NCBI RefSeq assembly: GCF_001591545.1
Contig: NZ_BCVC01000009.1
Location: forward strand, 1-64,000
DNA length: 64,000 nucleotides
From: Lederbergia lenta NBRC 16444
Lineage (GTDB): Bacteria; Bacillota; Bacilli; Bacillales; Bacillaceae_C
Direction of reading: 5' to 3'
The notes beneath the pieces are model-generated. The model ran no database searches, was not told the DNA's origin, and saw only the letters and a list, made by a program, of their open reading frames with translations. Shown piece after piece: positions 18,429-26,648 of this stretch. Every line of letters begins with the position of its first letter. Position 1 is the first letter of the stretch. The translations under genes and the position numbers were made by a program.

Positions 18429-19382
18429 TTAATCTCTATTCCAATCTGGTCGTCGAAAAGACGTAGTTTGACAGTATTCCAATAATGCTTTAGCAGCACG
18501 GAGTTGCATCATCTTTAATGGCGAGCCTGATGTTCTCATTTTCTGAAACCATTCTTCATATGAACGTTTATCTAGCATCGTTAAATCATTTGGCGCATCG
18601 GGGTAGTCCAAATAACCATTGCGGGAGATTACTGCTTTTCGAATCGGCAATTCCACTTCATACAAAGAAAATATCTGTTTAATTATTTTTTCCGTTCGGC
18701 TCGCTGATAATCCAGGATTCAATATTTTAGCTTCTTTGCCACCAGATCGTTTTATCCAAAAATGATCTGGTGAACCTGTATAAGCCGCATTTTCCTCCAT
18801 TTCTATAAAAGCACAACACCAAATTTCGGTTGGAGTCAGTATAAGTACCTCCACCTCGACTGGAGCTTTTTTCAATAGAAATATTGGTTCGTACAGAAGA
18901 AAATATGTATCTGGAAAACGTTGCAAGAAATGGCTTAGTCGTTCATCATTATAATATGTGGAATCTACGAATGATTTTTCGGCTATTGTGGAGCTTGCCC
19001 AATTAATTTGAAAGCGTAGAAGTTGATCTAGAAATGCTTGCTTTAATTCTGTTTCAGTTTTTGCTTGTAATGGTAATGTATATGAAAATGCAAATTGCCC
19101 CTCTTCTTCAGCTCCAGCTTCAACTTTTTGAATGGGTACTGCTAGTTCTTCAGACAAATTTTCAGCTTCAGGCTGAAATAAACCTTTCATTTTCTCGATA
19201 AAACTTTGTTTGGTTTGGTTCTCTTCTTCAACATGATTGATTGCTAGGAATGCTGGATTTTCCCAAGTATTTCTCATCTTTTCCCATTGCTGTTTTTTTA
19301 AGCGAACAAATTGTGTGGGATATCGCGTTAAGTCATTCTCATAGCGAGAGATATAATCTTGTAATTTTATTAACTGTGCCAT
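18429..19382 (-). CDS. ytlQ: YtlQ-like NERD-related protein
   Basis: A 317-residue soluble protein that resembles B. subtilis YtlQ. The middle part (about 105-265) has a nuclease-related character, with VEVLILTPTEIWCCAF and a lysine/serine-rich loop, but a full catalytic D-E-x-K set is not obvious, so nuclease activity is uncertain. A charged linker lies at 50-90. It sits between thpR (22 bases upstream) and ytlR (3 bases downstream), forming a thpR-ytlQ-ytlR operon. Confidence 0.72.
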   Translation of the reverse strand: MAQLIKLQDYISRYENDLTRYPTQFVRLKKQQWEKMRNTWENPAFLAINHVEEENQTKQSFIEKMKGLFQPEAENLSEELAVPIQKVEAGAEEEGQFAFSYTLPLQAKTETELKQAFLDQLLRFQINWASSTIAEKSFVDSTYYNDERLSHFLQRFPDTYFLLYEPIFLLKKAPVEVEVLILTPTEIWCCAFIEMEENAAYTGSPDHFWIKRSGGKEAKILNPGLSASRTEKIIKQIFSLYEVELPIRKAVISRNGYLDYPDAPNDLTMLDKRSYEEWFQKMRTSGSPLKMMQLRAAKALLEYCQTTSFRRPDWNRD

Positions 19383-19404
19383 AGGCCGTGACCTTCCTTT
19401 ATAT

Positions 19405-19959
19405 TCATGGTAGAAACTTGAACGATTTTACTTTTTCATATTTAGGTGTGTTATGTGGATGTGTTCGAAATAATGCTACTTCTGAAGCCTCATACTCTAT
19501 GTTAAAAAGATCCTTTTTAAGTACCGTATTTTCTAGAGTAAAATCGTCAGATCCTATCCATTTTCGCGCTAGTGTAATATGGGGGATAAAAGGTCGCTCA
19601 TCAAGCTTAAACTTCGCCTGTGTACAAGCGAGCGATACTCGTTTTTGTACCTCATCGAGAGGATTAGACTCCTTTGTTCCCATCCATAATATCCTTGGAG
19701 TTTTAGGGAGACCAAAAACGCCTACTTTACTTAACTCAAATGAAAATGTAAAAATACTTGCCAATGCATTTTCACTTAATTTACAAGCTTCATGAAGTTG
19801 TTCTTCATTTGCCTGACCAAGGAAAGCCAGTGTAATATGATAGTCTTTAGGGTGCACCCAATTTTTGAATGCTAAATTAACTCTCATTTCTTTGCTTACG
19901 TCTTGTAATTTTCCCTTCAAGTCATTCGAAAGGGAGAGTGCAAAAAAGTAATGGGACAT
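19405..19959 (-). CDS. thpR: RNA 2',3'-cyclic phosphodiesterase (2H family)
   Basis: A 184-residue 2H phosphoesterase carrying the two defining His-x-Thr-Leu motifs, HITLAFLG (H41) and HITLARKW (H127). The family (ThpR/LigT) opens 2',3'-cyclic phosphates at RNA ends; its physiological role is uncertain. B. subtilis YtlP corresponds. First gene of the thpR-ytlQ-ytlR run. Confidence 0.9.
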   Translation of the reverse strand: MSHYFFALSLSNDLKGKLQDVSKEMRVNLAFKNWVHPKDYHITLAFLGQANEEQLHEACKLSENALASIFTFSFELSKVGVFGLPKTPRILWMGTKESNPLDEVQKRVSLACTQAKFKLDERPFIPHITLARKWIGSDDFTLENTVLKKDLFNIEYEASEVALFRTHPHNTPKYEKVKSFKFLP

Positions 19960-20108
19960 AATTCATATACTCCTTACATTAATGTATTATAATGTACCGA
20001 TGAAATGTTTGCTATCACTAAAACGCTAACGGTGTAAAGAGAGTATACTTGCTGTGGATTCAGTGCAGGTAGTACTAACCTATGTTTTATAATGTTCCTT
20101 ACATTCTT

Positions 20109-20147
20109 AAAAAGCTTCAATAGGTTTTATAATTCCCTACTGAAGCC
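20109..20147 (-). terminator. terminator after dat
   Basis: GCTTCAATAGG (20114-20124) pairs, with one mismatch, with CCTACTGAAGC (20136-20146). The minus strand continues into TTTTTAAG. Confidence 0.85.
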
Positions 20148-20178
20148 AAATAAACACAGGTTATTTGCTGAATGCTGA

Positions 20179-21027
20179 TCATTTTTCCATCTTTTTAATT
20201 TCCTCTAAAAATAATGATTGGAGTTTCCTTGTAATTTGTCCTGGCTTTCCATCGCTAAACAATTTACCATCCACACGAATGACAGGCATTACCTCAGAAG
20301 TAGTACTTGAAATAAACACTTCATCCGCCGCAAGCAATTCATCAACTGTAAATACTTCTTCATAAAACGGAATTTGATTTTCATCGCACAAACGTGCAAT
20401 GACTTGACGTGTAATTCCATTTAATATTAAGTTTGTCGCAGGATGTGTTTTCACTTTACCATCTTTGATGATATAAGCATTGGAGGAAGAACCTTCAGTT
20501 ACTGTGCCATCACGATGAAGAATGGATTCATAACATCCTTTCTCTGTTGCTTGCTGCTTAGCTAGTAAATTGGGCAATAAATTTAAGCTTTTAATATCAC
20601 AACGAAGCCAACGGATATCGTCAGCAACGATTGCTTCTACGCCATTTTCAAGTGCAGATTCCGGTCTTTCTACTACCTTCGTATAAGCGGTTAACACAGG
20701 TTTAGTCTCGGCGCTCGGGAAAACATGATTTCTTGGCGAGGCTCCTCTTGTGATCTGCATATAGATAGAGCCATTATTTACTTTATTTTCGTTGATTAAC
20801 TGTTTAATTAATCTAAGTAATTGCTCTTTTGGGAATGGTACAACGATCTTTATTTTTTCTGCACTACTAAAAAATCGAGTTAGATGTTCCTCTGCTGTAA
20901 ATAATTGCCCATCGTAAATACGAATCACTTCATATACGCCATCACCGAATTGATAACCACGATCTTCAATATCAATTTGCACTTTATTTTTATCCATAAT
21001 TTGATCATTGTAAATAATTTTCACCAT
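20179..21027 (-). CDS. dat: D-amino acid aminotransferase
   Basis: A fold-type IV PLP aminotransferase that makes D-glutamate from D-alanine and 2-oxoglutarate for the cell wall. At 282 residues it has the family length. The PLP lysine is K146 in CDIKSLNLLPN, and the ring-nitrogen Glu is E178 in VTEGSSSN. RGAS (94-97), the carboxylate-binding region, is present. It lies 24 bases after pepV on the same strand, so the two form an operon linking release and use of D- and L-amino acids. Confidence 0.93.
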   Translation of the reverse strand: MVKIIYNDQIMDKNKVQIDIEDRGYQFGDGVYEVIRIYDGQLFTAEEHLTRFFSSAEKIKIVVPFPKEQLLRLIKQLINENKVNNGSIYMQITRGASPRNHVFPSAETKPVLTAYTKVVERPESALENGVEAIVADDIRWLRCDIKSLNLLPNLLAKQQATEKGCYESILHRDGTVTEGSSSNAYIIKDGKVKTHPATNLILNGITRQVIARLCDENQIPFYEEVFTVDELLAADEVFISSTTSEVMPVIRVDGKLFSDGKPGQITRKLQSLFLEEIKKMEK

Positions 21028-21051
21028 ATTACTATCCCCTTAGTTGAGATT

Positions 21052-22482
21052 TTACTTATCATTTCCTCGTGCGAGTTCATAAATAGCCTGGGCGTAAATT
21101 GCTGTTGCTCTAAATAAATCATCTAGCTCCATATATTCGTCCTTTTGATGGGCCACATCTGGTCTCCCTGGAAACAAGGCACCGAATGCTACTCCAGATT
21201 TTAATGAACGTGCATATGTGCCTCCTCCAATCGATAAGAGCTTTGCTTCCTTGTGTGTTTGTTGTTCATACACATTTTGGAGAATTTGAATAAGCTCGTT
21301 ATCCTTTGACACATGATGGGGCTGCGAATTGGTGAAATTAGCTATCGTAAATTCTGCTTGATTAGCTACTTCCGTTAATGTTTTCATTCCATCATTCAGT
21401 TTAAAAGTGACAGGATAACGCATATTCAAACCAAACCGGCCACCATCTTGTTCATTATAAGACATAACACCAACATTAATTGTGAGTTCTCCTGTAATGT
21501 CATCCTCATACTGCACACCTAATTTGCGGCCACGAGAATCTCCGAAAAAGAAGTCTACTGCACTACTTACAAATAATTTCCCTAATGAATCTAGTTCAAA
21601 ACTAGATAGAAAATTCGCTAGTAAAAGGCCAGCATTTTTTCCTTTATCAGGCTCCATGCCATGCGCTGACACACCTTCAAGCTCCAGAATCATATAACCA
21701 CTTTCAATATAATATCTCCCTTTTAATTCTTGGGCCTCTATAAAATCATTAAAATGTTGCATTAATTCGGTATGATCCTTTTGTACATCCATAACTGCTT
21801 TAGCATAATCAGGGACCATATTGTATCGTCTGCCTGCATTAAACGATAATAATGTAATACTCGTATTATTCCCTTCCTTTTTACTCACTGTTTGCACGAG
21901 GTCAAAGTCGGCAATCCCTTTCTCTGCATTAATGATAGGAAAATCTGCATCAGGTGCGAAACCCATCTCTGGCATTTCTTCCTCTTGAAAATATCGATCA
22001 ACACAACGCCATTCACTCTCTTCGTCCGTGCCGATAATCATCCTAATTCTTTTTTCTAGTGGAAGCCCAAGCTCTTGCACAATTTTCATTGCATAATACG
22101 CGGCCAAAGTAGGACCTTTATCATCAATTGCACCTCTTGCATAAATTCTTCCATCTTTAATCTCTCCACCATATGGGTCAACAGTCCATCCATCTCCTTC
22201 GGGCACAACATCTACATGGCATAAAACACCAATAAGCTCTTCCCCTGTTCCCATTTCAACATGTCCTGCTATATTAGCTACATTTTTAGTAGTAAAACCA
22301 TCCTTTTCACCTAGCTCTAAAAGGTAATCTAGTGCCGCTCTTACTTCTAAACCAAGCGGTGCTTCTTCGGTACCGTGTTGATCATCAAGCACGCTTCTAA
22401 TTTTCAACAACCCTTTTAAATCTGCAATTAAATTATCTTTTCTTTTTTCCACTTCTGCTTTCCAATCAATGTTAGCCATCAT
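21052..22482 (-). CDS. pepV: dipeptidase PepV (M20 family)
   Basis: A two-zinc M20 dipeptidase that frees amino acids from dipeptides, including beta-alanyl and some D-amino acid forms. Metal and catalytic residues are visible: H89 and D91 (CHVDVVPEG), D120 (RGAIDDKGP), E154/E155 (GTDEES), D178, and a C-terminal His (VAHQKDEY). The length of 476 is typical. Two adjacent ATG codons follow AAAGGAG; either may start it. B. subtilis YtjP corresponds. First gene of the pepV-dat operon. Confidence 0.93.
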   Translation of the reverse strand: MMANIDWKAEVEKRKDNLIADLKGLLKIRSVLDDQHGTEEAPLGLEVRAALDYLLELGEKDGFTTKNVANIAGHVEMGTGEELIGVLCHVDVVPEGDGWTVDPYGGEIKDGRIYARGAIDDKGPTLAAYYAMKIVQELGLPLEKRIRMIIGTDEESEWRCVDRYFQEEEMPEMGFAPDADFPIINAEKGIADFDLVQTVSKKEGNNTSITLLSFNAGRRYNMVPDYAKAVMDVQKDHTELMQHFNDFIEAQELKGRYYIESGYMILELEGVSAHGMEPDKGKNAGLLLANFLSSFELDSLGKLFVSSAVDFFFGDSRGRKLGVQYEDDITGELTINVGVMSYNEQDGGRFGLNMRYPVTFKLNDGMKTLTEVANQAEFTIANFTNSQPHHVSKDNELIQILQNVYEQQTHKEAKLLSIGGGTYARSLKSGVAFGALFPGRPDVAHQKDEYMELDDLFRATAIYAQAIYELARGNDK

Positions 22483-22620
22483 CTCTAGCTCCTTTGACTA
22501 ATAAACTTATTCAAGGTTGTTCAAAAAGCCGGTAAAAATAACACATCGAATTTCTTAGTCCTTTTTATCCTACTTTTTGGACATGCACTATTTGTTTCTA
22601 TTGTACCGCTTTTACCTCAT

Positions 22621-23799
22621 TCATAAAAAGGAAAAAAGACTCGAAATCCATATTCTAATAATAAGAGCACAAATAATAACAACGATAAACGGAATAGAGA
22701 GTATTATTGTTACAGCTCTTTTCCCATGTAAATAACCATCATCTCCCACATATTTTTTTGTGAATGGATGCTCACCAATCAACTTATTCCATACATTACC
22801 AATCCAACTAATTAAAAATATATAGCCGAAACAAATAATCGTAATTTTAAACCAAATTGGCGGAATCGCGATAATAGCTGCAGCCGTTATACCTGTTATT
22901 TTTAAAAAACCAAGAATATATTCTGAGTTTCTTGTCGTTGCTTTTATAAATAATTCAAGAAATCCTTTTGTAGATGTTCTTTCTTTAAATATTCGATTTG
23001 ATCTTGAGTAAAGACGTGGTTTTCTCCTTGTCAAGGTGGGTTTAGACAATTTCTCCATGTCCATTGACATCCCTAATATTAGGGTTATATATTTTATTTT
23101 TTCCATTTCATCAATGACTAGATCCCGCTCAAACGTTCTAATGGATGTGAAGCGCTTTTTAATTAACTTCAAGGTAACAAGCACGTTTAACATGATTATA
23201 CTCATCATAAAGAAAGTATTTTCCATAGTAAATGCTCTATAACTTACATACCAAATAATAAATGCCATGATGGCGAGTGGCATACTTCTAAATATATTCC
23301 TCCAACCTTTTACAAGAATATTCATCTTTCCTTTTACAGCCATGACGAGCCATTTTAACGAGACCCACATTAAATGAAAAAGAATGAGACCTACAATACT
23401 CATTTCAAAATGTTTTATCCAAAAGGGAGAAATGACAAAAGCCAGAAACATCGCTGATAGTAATTCAAGTATGGAAGTATAAATAATACCACCTTGTTTT
23501 AATCCTAGTAGCAAGCTCTCATTTTTCATTAAGAAGATGCCATCAGCTTCCCTTACAAAAGTATGAAAATGTCCGTTCCATAAAAAGAAAAAGAAAAGAA
23601 CAAACAATATTTCATATGGGATCCCTTCTATCCAATAAGGTATATCCACCCACCATGAACGATAAACGGCAGCCCCAATCACAATTGCAGGAATGACGAG
23701 ATAAACCATGATTGTCCAATCACTTACCGCTTTAAAAAGTCCGTATTGAAACCTCCAATTTTGTTGTATCCTTGCAAATAGTAAACTAAAACTATTCAT
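22621..23799 (-). CDS. ythQ: YthQ, EcsB-like ABC transporter permease
   Basis: A 392-residue polytopic membrane protein with roughly ten hydrophobic segments and a basic cytoplasmic loop (RRKPRLYSRSNRIF). It resembles EcsB and B. subtilis YthQ. Ecs transporters affect exoprotein secretion and intramembrane proteolysis; the cargo is unknown. The ATG at 23799 overlaps the ythP stop by eight bases (ATGAATAG) and has GAGG nine bases upstream, which favours it over ATG codons further into ythP. It works with the ATPase YthP. Confidence 0.85.
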   Translation of the reverse strand: MNSFSLLFARIQQNWRFQYGLFKAVSDWTIMVYLVIPAIVIGAAVYRSWWVDIPYWIEGIPYEILFVLFFFFLWNGHFHTFVREADGIFLMKNESLLLGLKQGGIIYTSILELLSAMFLAFVISPFWIKHFEMSIVGLILFHLMWVSLKWLVMAVKGKMNILVKGWRNIFRSMPLAIMAFIIWYVSYRAFTMENTFFMMSIIMLNVLVTLKLIKKRFTSIRTFERDLVIDEMEKIKYITLILGMSMDMEKLSKPTLTRRKPRLYSRSNRIFKERTSTKGFLELFIKATTRNSEYILGFLKITGITAAAIIAIPPIWFKITIICFGYIFLISWIGNVWNKLIGEHPFTKKYVGDDGYLHGKRAVTIILSIPFIVVIICALIIRIWISSLFSFL

Positions 23800-24496
23800 C
23801 TCTGCCATCCTCATCAGCAATACAGGAATATAGACTTCCGTCTTCTGCATTACATGATGTTAATACCTCTGATAAAGTCCCTTTTGCTTTCATCGTGCCT
23901 TTTTCAATAATCACAAACGAATCGCATATTCGTTGTGCCGTATCCAAAATATGCGTACACATTAATATTCCTGTTCCTTTAGCTTTCTCTTCCTCAAGCA
24001 TTTCAAGGAGTAGTCGTGTCGCTCCTGGATCAAGACCCATGAATGGCTCATCAATAATTAATAGATCCGGCTTCGTAAACAAAGCGAGCGCTATCATGCC
24101 TTTTTGCTGCATTCCTTTAGAAAAAGTACTAGGAAATTCATGAATATTTTTTAACAAACGAATTTTTTTTAATATGTCCTTTGCGTAGAGCAAGCTTGAT
24201 TCATTTAATTTTTCCACAGCTGCCACAAACTCAAAATGCTCCCATAGCGTCAACTCATGATAATAGACTGGACGTTCGGGTATGTATGAATATGTACTCC
24301 CTTTCTTTCTCTTTACTTTGCCTTCAACAAATGGCAGTTGGCTGAGGATCGCTTTAATTGTTGTACTTTTACCAGCTCCATTTGAACCGATCATGCCTAC
24401 AAGCTCTGATGAATGAATAAAAAAATGAACATCAGACACTGCCGCTTTTCCCAATTCATAACCAGCATTTTTTAAATCAACATCAAGTAAAGTCAA
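23792..24496 (-). CDS. ythP: YthP, EcsA-like ABC transporter ATPase
   Basis: The ATPase of the YthP-YthQ ABC transporter. Walker A GSNGAGKST is at 37-45, Walker B LLIIDE at 145-150, and the signature region reads FSKGMQQK, the variant seen in EcsA-type ATPases. I prefer TTG 24496 because GGAG lies eight bases before it and the protein then begins like EcsA; an upstream ATG (24529) has no ribosome site. It overlaps ythQ, so the two are co-translated. Confidence 0.87.
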   Translation of the reverse strand: MTLLDVDLKNAGYELGKAAVSDVHFFIHSSELVGMIGSNGAGKSTTIKAILSQLPFVEGKVKRKKGSTYSYIPERPVYYHELTLWEHFEFVAAVEKLNESSLLYAKDILKKIRLLKNIHEFPSTFSKGMQQKGMIALALFTKPDLLIIDEPFMGLDPGATRLLLEMLEEEKAKGTGILMCTHILDTAQRICDSFVIIEKGTMKAKGTLSEVLTSCNAEDGSLYSCIADEDGRDE

Positions 24497-24697
24497 TGGC
24501 ACATCTCCATTTCTATATTTAATTAACATTTATACGTTTATTATTCATGAAAGTTCCATTCAAGAGGCTAATTATGATCATTTAGCGAACATTAATAAAG
24601 TTGTCATTCGGAATCACACGCTATTGATTCACTTTACATGCTGTAAGTGCTTTAATAGATGAGTATCTATTTATTGATAAGGAGATGTCCGCAGGCT

Positions 24698-25510
24698 GTG
24701 TTGCACTATCGACAATATAAATCTGATCCTGCTAATCCATGGGTTACATTAATCCACGGAGCTGGCGGAAGCTCAAGTATTTGGTATAAACAAATAAAAG
24801 AATACCGTAAAAGTTTTAACGTATTAAGCATTGACCTTAGAGGTCATGGACGATCTAGAAAAGGATTATGGAAAAAGGATGATTCCTTTGTAGAAGTAAC
24901 CGCTGATGTCATCCGCGTATTGGATTATTTGCAAATTAAAAAAAGTCACTTTATCGGCATATCCCTTGGTACAATTGTTATTCAAACCCTTGTTCAAGAA
25001 TACCCCGATCGAGTAACCTCTCAAATTTTGGGTGGAGCAGTGATCAAGCTAGATATCCGTACTAAATTGCTTATCGGAATAGCTAATGCTGTTAAACATA
25101 TCGTACCATATATGTATTTATATAAGCTGTATGCTTGGATTTTGATGCCTCATTCTAATCATAATGAATCAAGATTAGCTTTTATTAATCAAGCAAAGAA
25201 AATGTGCCAGAAAGAATTTATCAAATGGTTTGCTTTAACAAAATCTATAAATCCCTACTTACGTTCGCTTCAGTTACAAGCAAACAATGTACCTACGTTG
25301 TTTGTTATGGGAGAAGAGGATTATTTATTTCTCTCACCTGTGAAAGAACTTGTACATAAGCAGCCCGATTTAAACCTAATTACGATTAAAGATTCTGGCC
25401 ATGTGTGTAATATTGACCAGCCGGAAACTTTTAATGAAGTTACCATACAGTTTATTCATCAAATTCATGAATTACTATTAGGTCAAGAAAAAGTACAAGT
25501 GTCTAGCTAA
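24698..25510 (+). CDS. alpha/beta hydrolase
   Basis: A 270-residue alpha/beta hydrolase with HGAGGSSS as the oxyanion region (20-27), the nucleophile S89 in GISLG, an acid in VMGEEDYLF and the base in DSGHVCN. The substrate is unknown. The start is uncertain: the protein should begin near LHYRQY, which points to GTG 24698, but the nearest ribosome site (AAGGAG, 24679-24684) is 13 bases away. ATG 24659 is an alternative without a ribosome site. The 17 bases around that AAGGAG recur almost exactly upstream of ytzE. Divergent from ythP. Confidence 0.78.
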   Translation: MLHYRQYKSDPANPWVTLIHGAGGSSSIWYKQIKEYRKSFNVLSIDLRGHGRSRKGLWKKDDSFVEVTADVIRVLDYLQIKKSHFIGISLGTIVIQTLVQEYPDRVTSQILGGAVIKLDIRTKLLIGIANAVKHIVPYMYLYKLYAWILMPHSNHNESRLAFINQAKKMCQKEFIKWFALTKSINPYLRSLQLQANNVPTLFVMGEEDYLFLSPVKELVHKQPDLNLITIKDSGHVCNIDQPETFNEVTIQFIHQIHELLLGQEKVQVSS

Positions 25511-25537
25511 TTTAGATTAATTGAAGAATACAGATCA

Positions 25538-25568
25538 GCCAATCGGATTGAATACCGATTGGCCTTTT
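25538..25568 (+). terminator. terminator of the alpha/beta hydrolase gene
   Basis: GCCAATCGG (25538-25546) pairs perfectly with CCGATTGGC (25555-25563), followed by CTTTTT. Confidence 0.9.
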
Positions 25569-25660
25569 TCCATTTAAATATCCGAATATTTCCTATTTCC
25601 TTTTAATCATAAATACGTTATAATGGAATTGTCTGTTAATTCACATTTAAATATTGAAAA

Positions 25661-25789
25661 GGAGTTGTCCTCAGGGAAGAAAAACGAACTGGAAAGGCCA
25701 TCAAGATTTATAGGCCTCAAAGCCGTCTGCAGCCTCTGCCAAAGGAATTAAAGATGAGGGAGTGGTTTTTTGAAACCTTCAACAAATAG
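25661..25789 (+). other. start-codon-less reading frame before ytzE
   Basis: This frame stays open for 42 codons and reads GKAIKIYRPQSRLQPLPKE followed by LKMREWFFETFNK and a stop, which looks like real protein. It has no ATG, GTG or TTG of its own. A TTG at 25665 in another frame would join it if one A were added to the AAAAA run at 25680-25684. It overlaps the first codons of ytzE. It may be a small gene with an indel, or an unusual start. Confidence 0.4.
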
Positions 25790-25991
25790 AATGCTTACCC
25801 GAATTAAAGATATTTATATATTCATCAAAGATAATGGCACCGTTACAACTCGGGAGCTTGCAGATGAATTCGGAAGCACTCCTCGCACCATTCAACGAGA
25901 CTTGAATGTGTTAGAATACAATGACCTAATCAGCAGCCCACGTCGTGGGAAATGGACAACAACTCAGAAAAAAGTCAAGTTAACATCATAA
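25770..25991 (+). CDS. ytzE: YtzE, small DeoR-type HTH protein
   Basis: A 73-residue protein consisting of just a DeoR-type helix-turn-helix (about 6-58: NRMLTRIKDIYIFIKDNG, TVTTRELADEFGSTPRTIQRDLNVL), with no sugar-phosphate sensor domain. It matches B. subtilis YtzE. It probably binds DNA, but targets and ligand are unknown. The start is TTG 25770 with GAGGGAG eight bases upstream. It is followed by a strong terminator and the repeat region that ends at glgP. Confidence 0.87.
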   Translation: MKPSTNRMLTRIKDIYIFIKDNGTVTTRELADEFGSTPRTIQRDLNVLEYNDLISSPRRGKWTTTQKKVKLTS

Positions 25992-25998
25992 AATTAGT

Positions 25999-26030
25999 AA
26001 AAGAGCTATCCAAAAGGATAGCTCTTTTAC
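25999..26030 (+). terminator. terminator of ytzE
   Basis: AAAAGAGCTATCC (25999-26011) pairs perfectly with GGATAGCTCTTTT (26016-26028). A second hairpin follows: CTGTAGAC (26030-26037) with GTCTACAG (26054-26061), then CTTTTTATTTT. Confidence 0.92.
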
Positions 26031-26096
26031 TGTAGACAAACTCGAAACGGGACGTCTACAGCTTTTTATTTTCTCGTTGGATAGAACAGTTTTTCC

Positions 26097-26134
26097 GAAG
26101 CTTACCGCTTTCCGCAGGGCAAGCGGTAAGCTTC
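26097..26134. repeat. short palindromic repeat (family B)
   Basis: GAAGCTTACCGCTT and AAGCGGTAAGCTTC form a perfect 14-base inverted repeat around a ten-base centre. The same arms, slightly altered, bound the longer element at 48830-48918. Confidence 0.7.
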
Positions 26135-26205
26135 TTCAATTTTTTTCTAATTACTTATTCATTTTTTACTTAAGTTAGACTAATCTTAAGGTGATAGAGA
26201 ATAGC

Positions 26206-26341
26206 TCATCGTGTTTCCTTTATCGCGTACACATAAAGGTTCCCCAACTAAAACCGCCACTTCCTGTGGCAACGTAAAGGCACCCACATCCTATGGGCGC
26301 AGTTTGTACGTCGATGAACGGGTGCCTTTCGCTTTTGTTGT
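26206..26341 (+). repeat. structured repeat family A, partial copy
   Basis: It begins at ATCGTGTTTCCTTTATCGCG, the 3' half of the family core, and ends with GTACGTCGATGAACGGGTGCC and TTTCGCTTTT. AAAGGCACCC (26276-26285) pairs perfectly with GGGTGCCTTT (26320-26329). The 5' half of the unit is missing or unrecognisable. No gene is credible across 26062-26648. Confidence 0.75.
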
Positions 26342-26497
26342 TGTCTAGCTACAGCGCCTATCGACTAGCAGACTTCAGGGCTTCTCCCTACGATAAGTCA
26401 ACATCGATTCGCCTGCGGCTTATCGTGTTTCCTTTATCTCGTACGAGCGCCCTTCCACTCTGTACGTCGATGAACAAGGCGCTTTCGCTTTTCTTCT
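26342..26497 (+). repeat. structured repeat family A, full copy 1
   Basis: The unit is about 156 bases and starts TGTCTAGCTAC. Its end arms AGCGCCT (26353-26359) and AGGCGCT (26477-26483) are complementary, an inner pair CGATAAG/CTTATCG closes the core, and TCGAC/GTCGA adds a third stem. Bases 26387-26442 are identical to those at 26542-26597. Confidence 0.85.
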
Positions 26498-26648
26498 TGT
26501 CTAGCTACTGGCACCAACGACTAGCAAACTTCACGATTATTCCTACGATAAGTCAACATCGATTCGCCTGCGGCTTATCGTGTTTCCTTTATCTCGTCAG
26601 ATTCCTTCCAGTTTTTACGTCGCTGAACGGGTGCCTTCGCTTTTCTTG
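26498..26648 (+). repeat. structured repeat family A, full copy 2
   Basis: The second unit lies directly after the first. Its end arms are GGCACC (26510-26515) and GGTGCC (26630-26635): different from copy 1, yet still complementary. The 56-base core is identical to copy 1. It runs up to the glgP stop codon, so it could act as the end of the glg transcript. Confidence 0.85.

Noticed and set aside
25000-26000. Prophage or insertion element around the repeats
   Set aside because: No transposase, integrase or target-site duplication is visible; the flanking genes are ordinary chromosomal genes.
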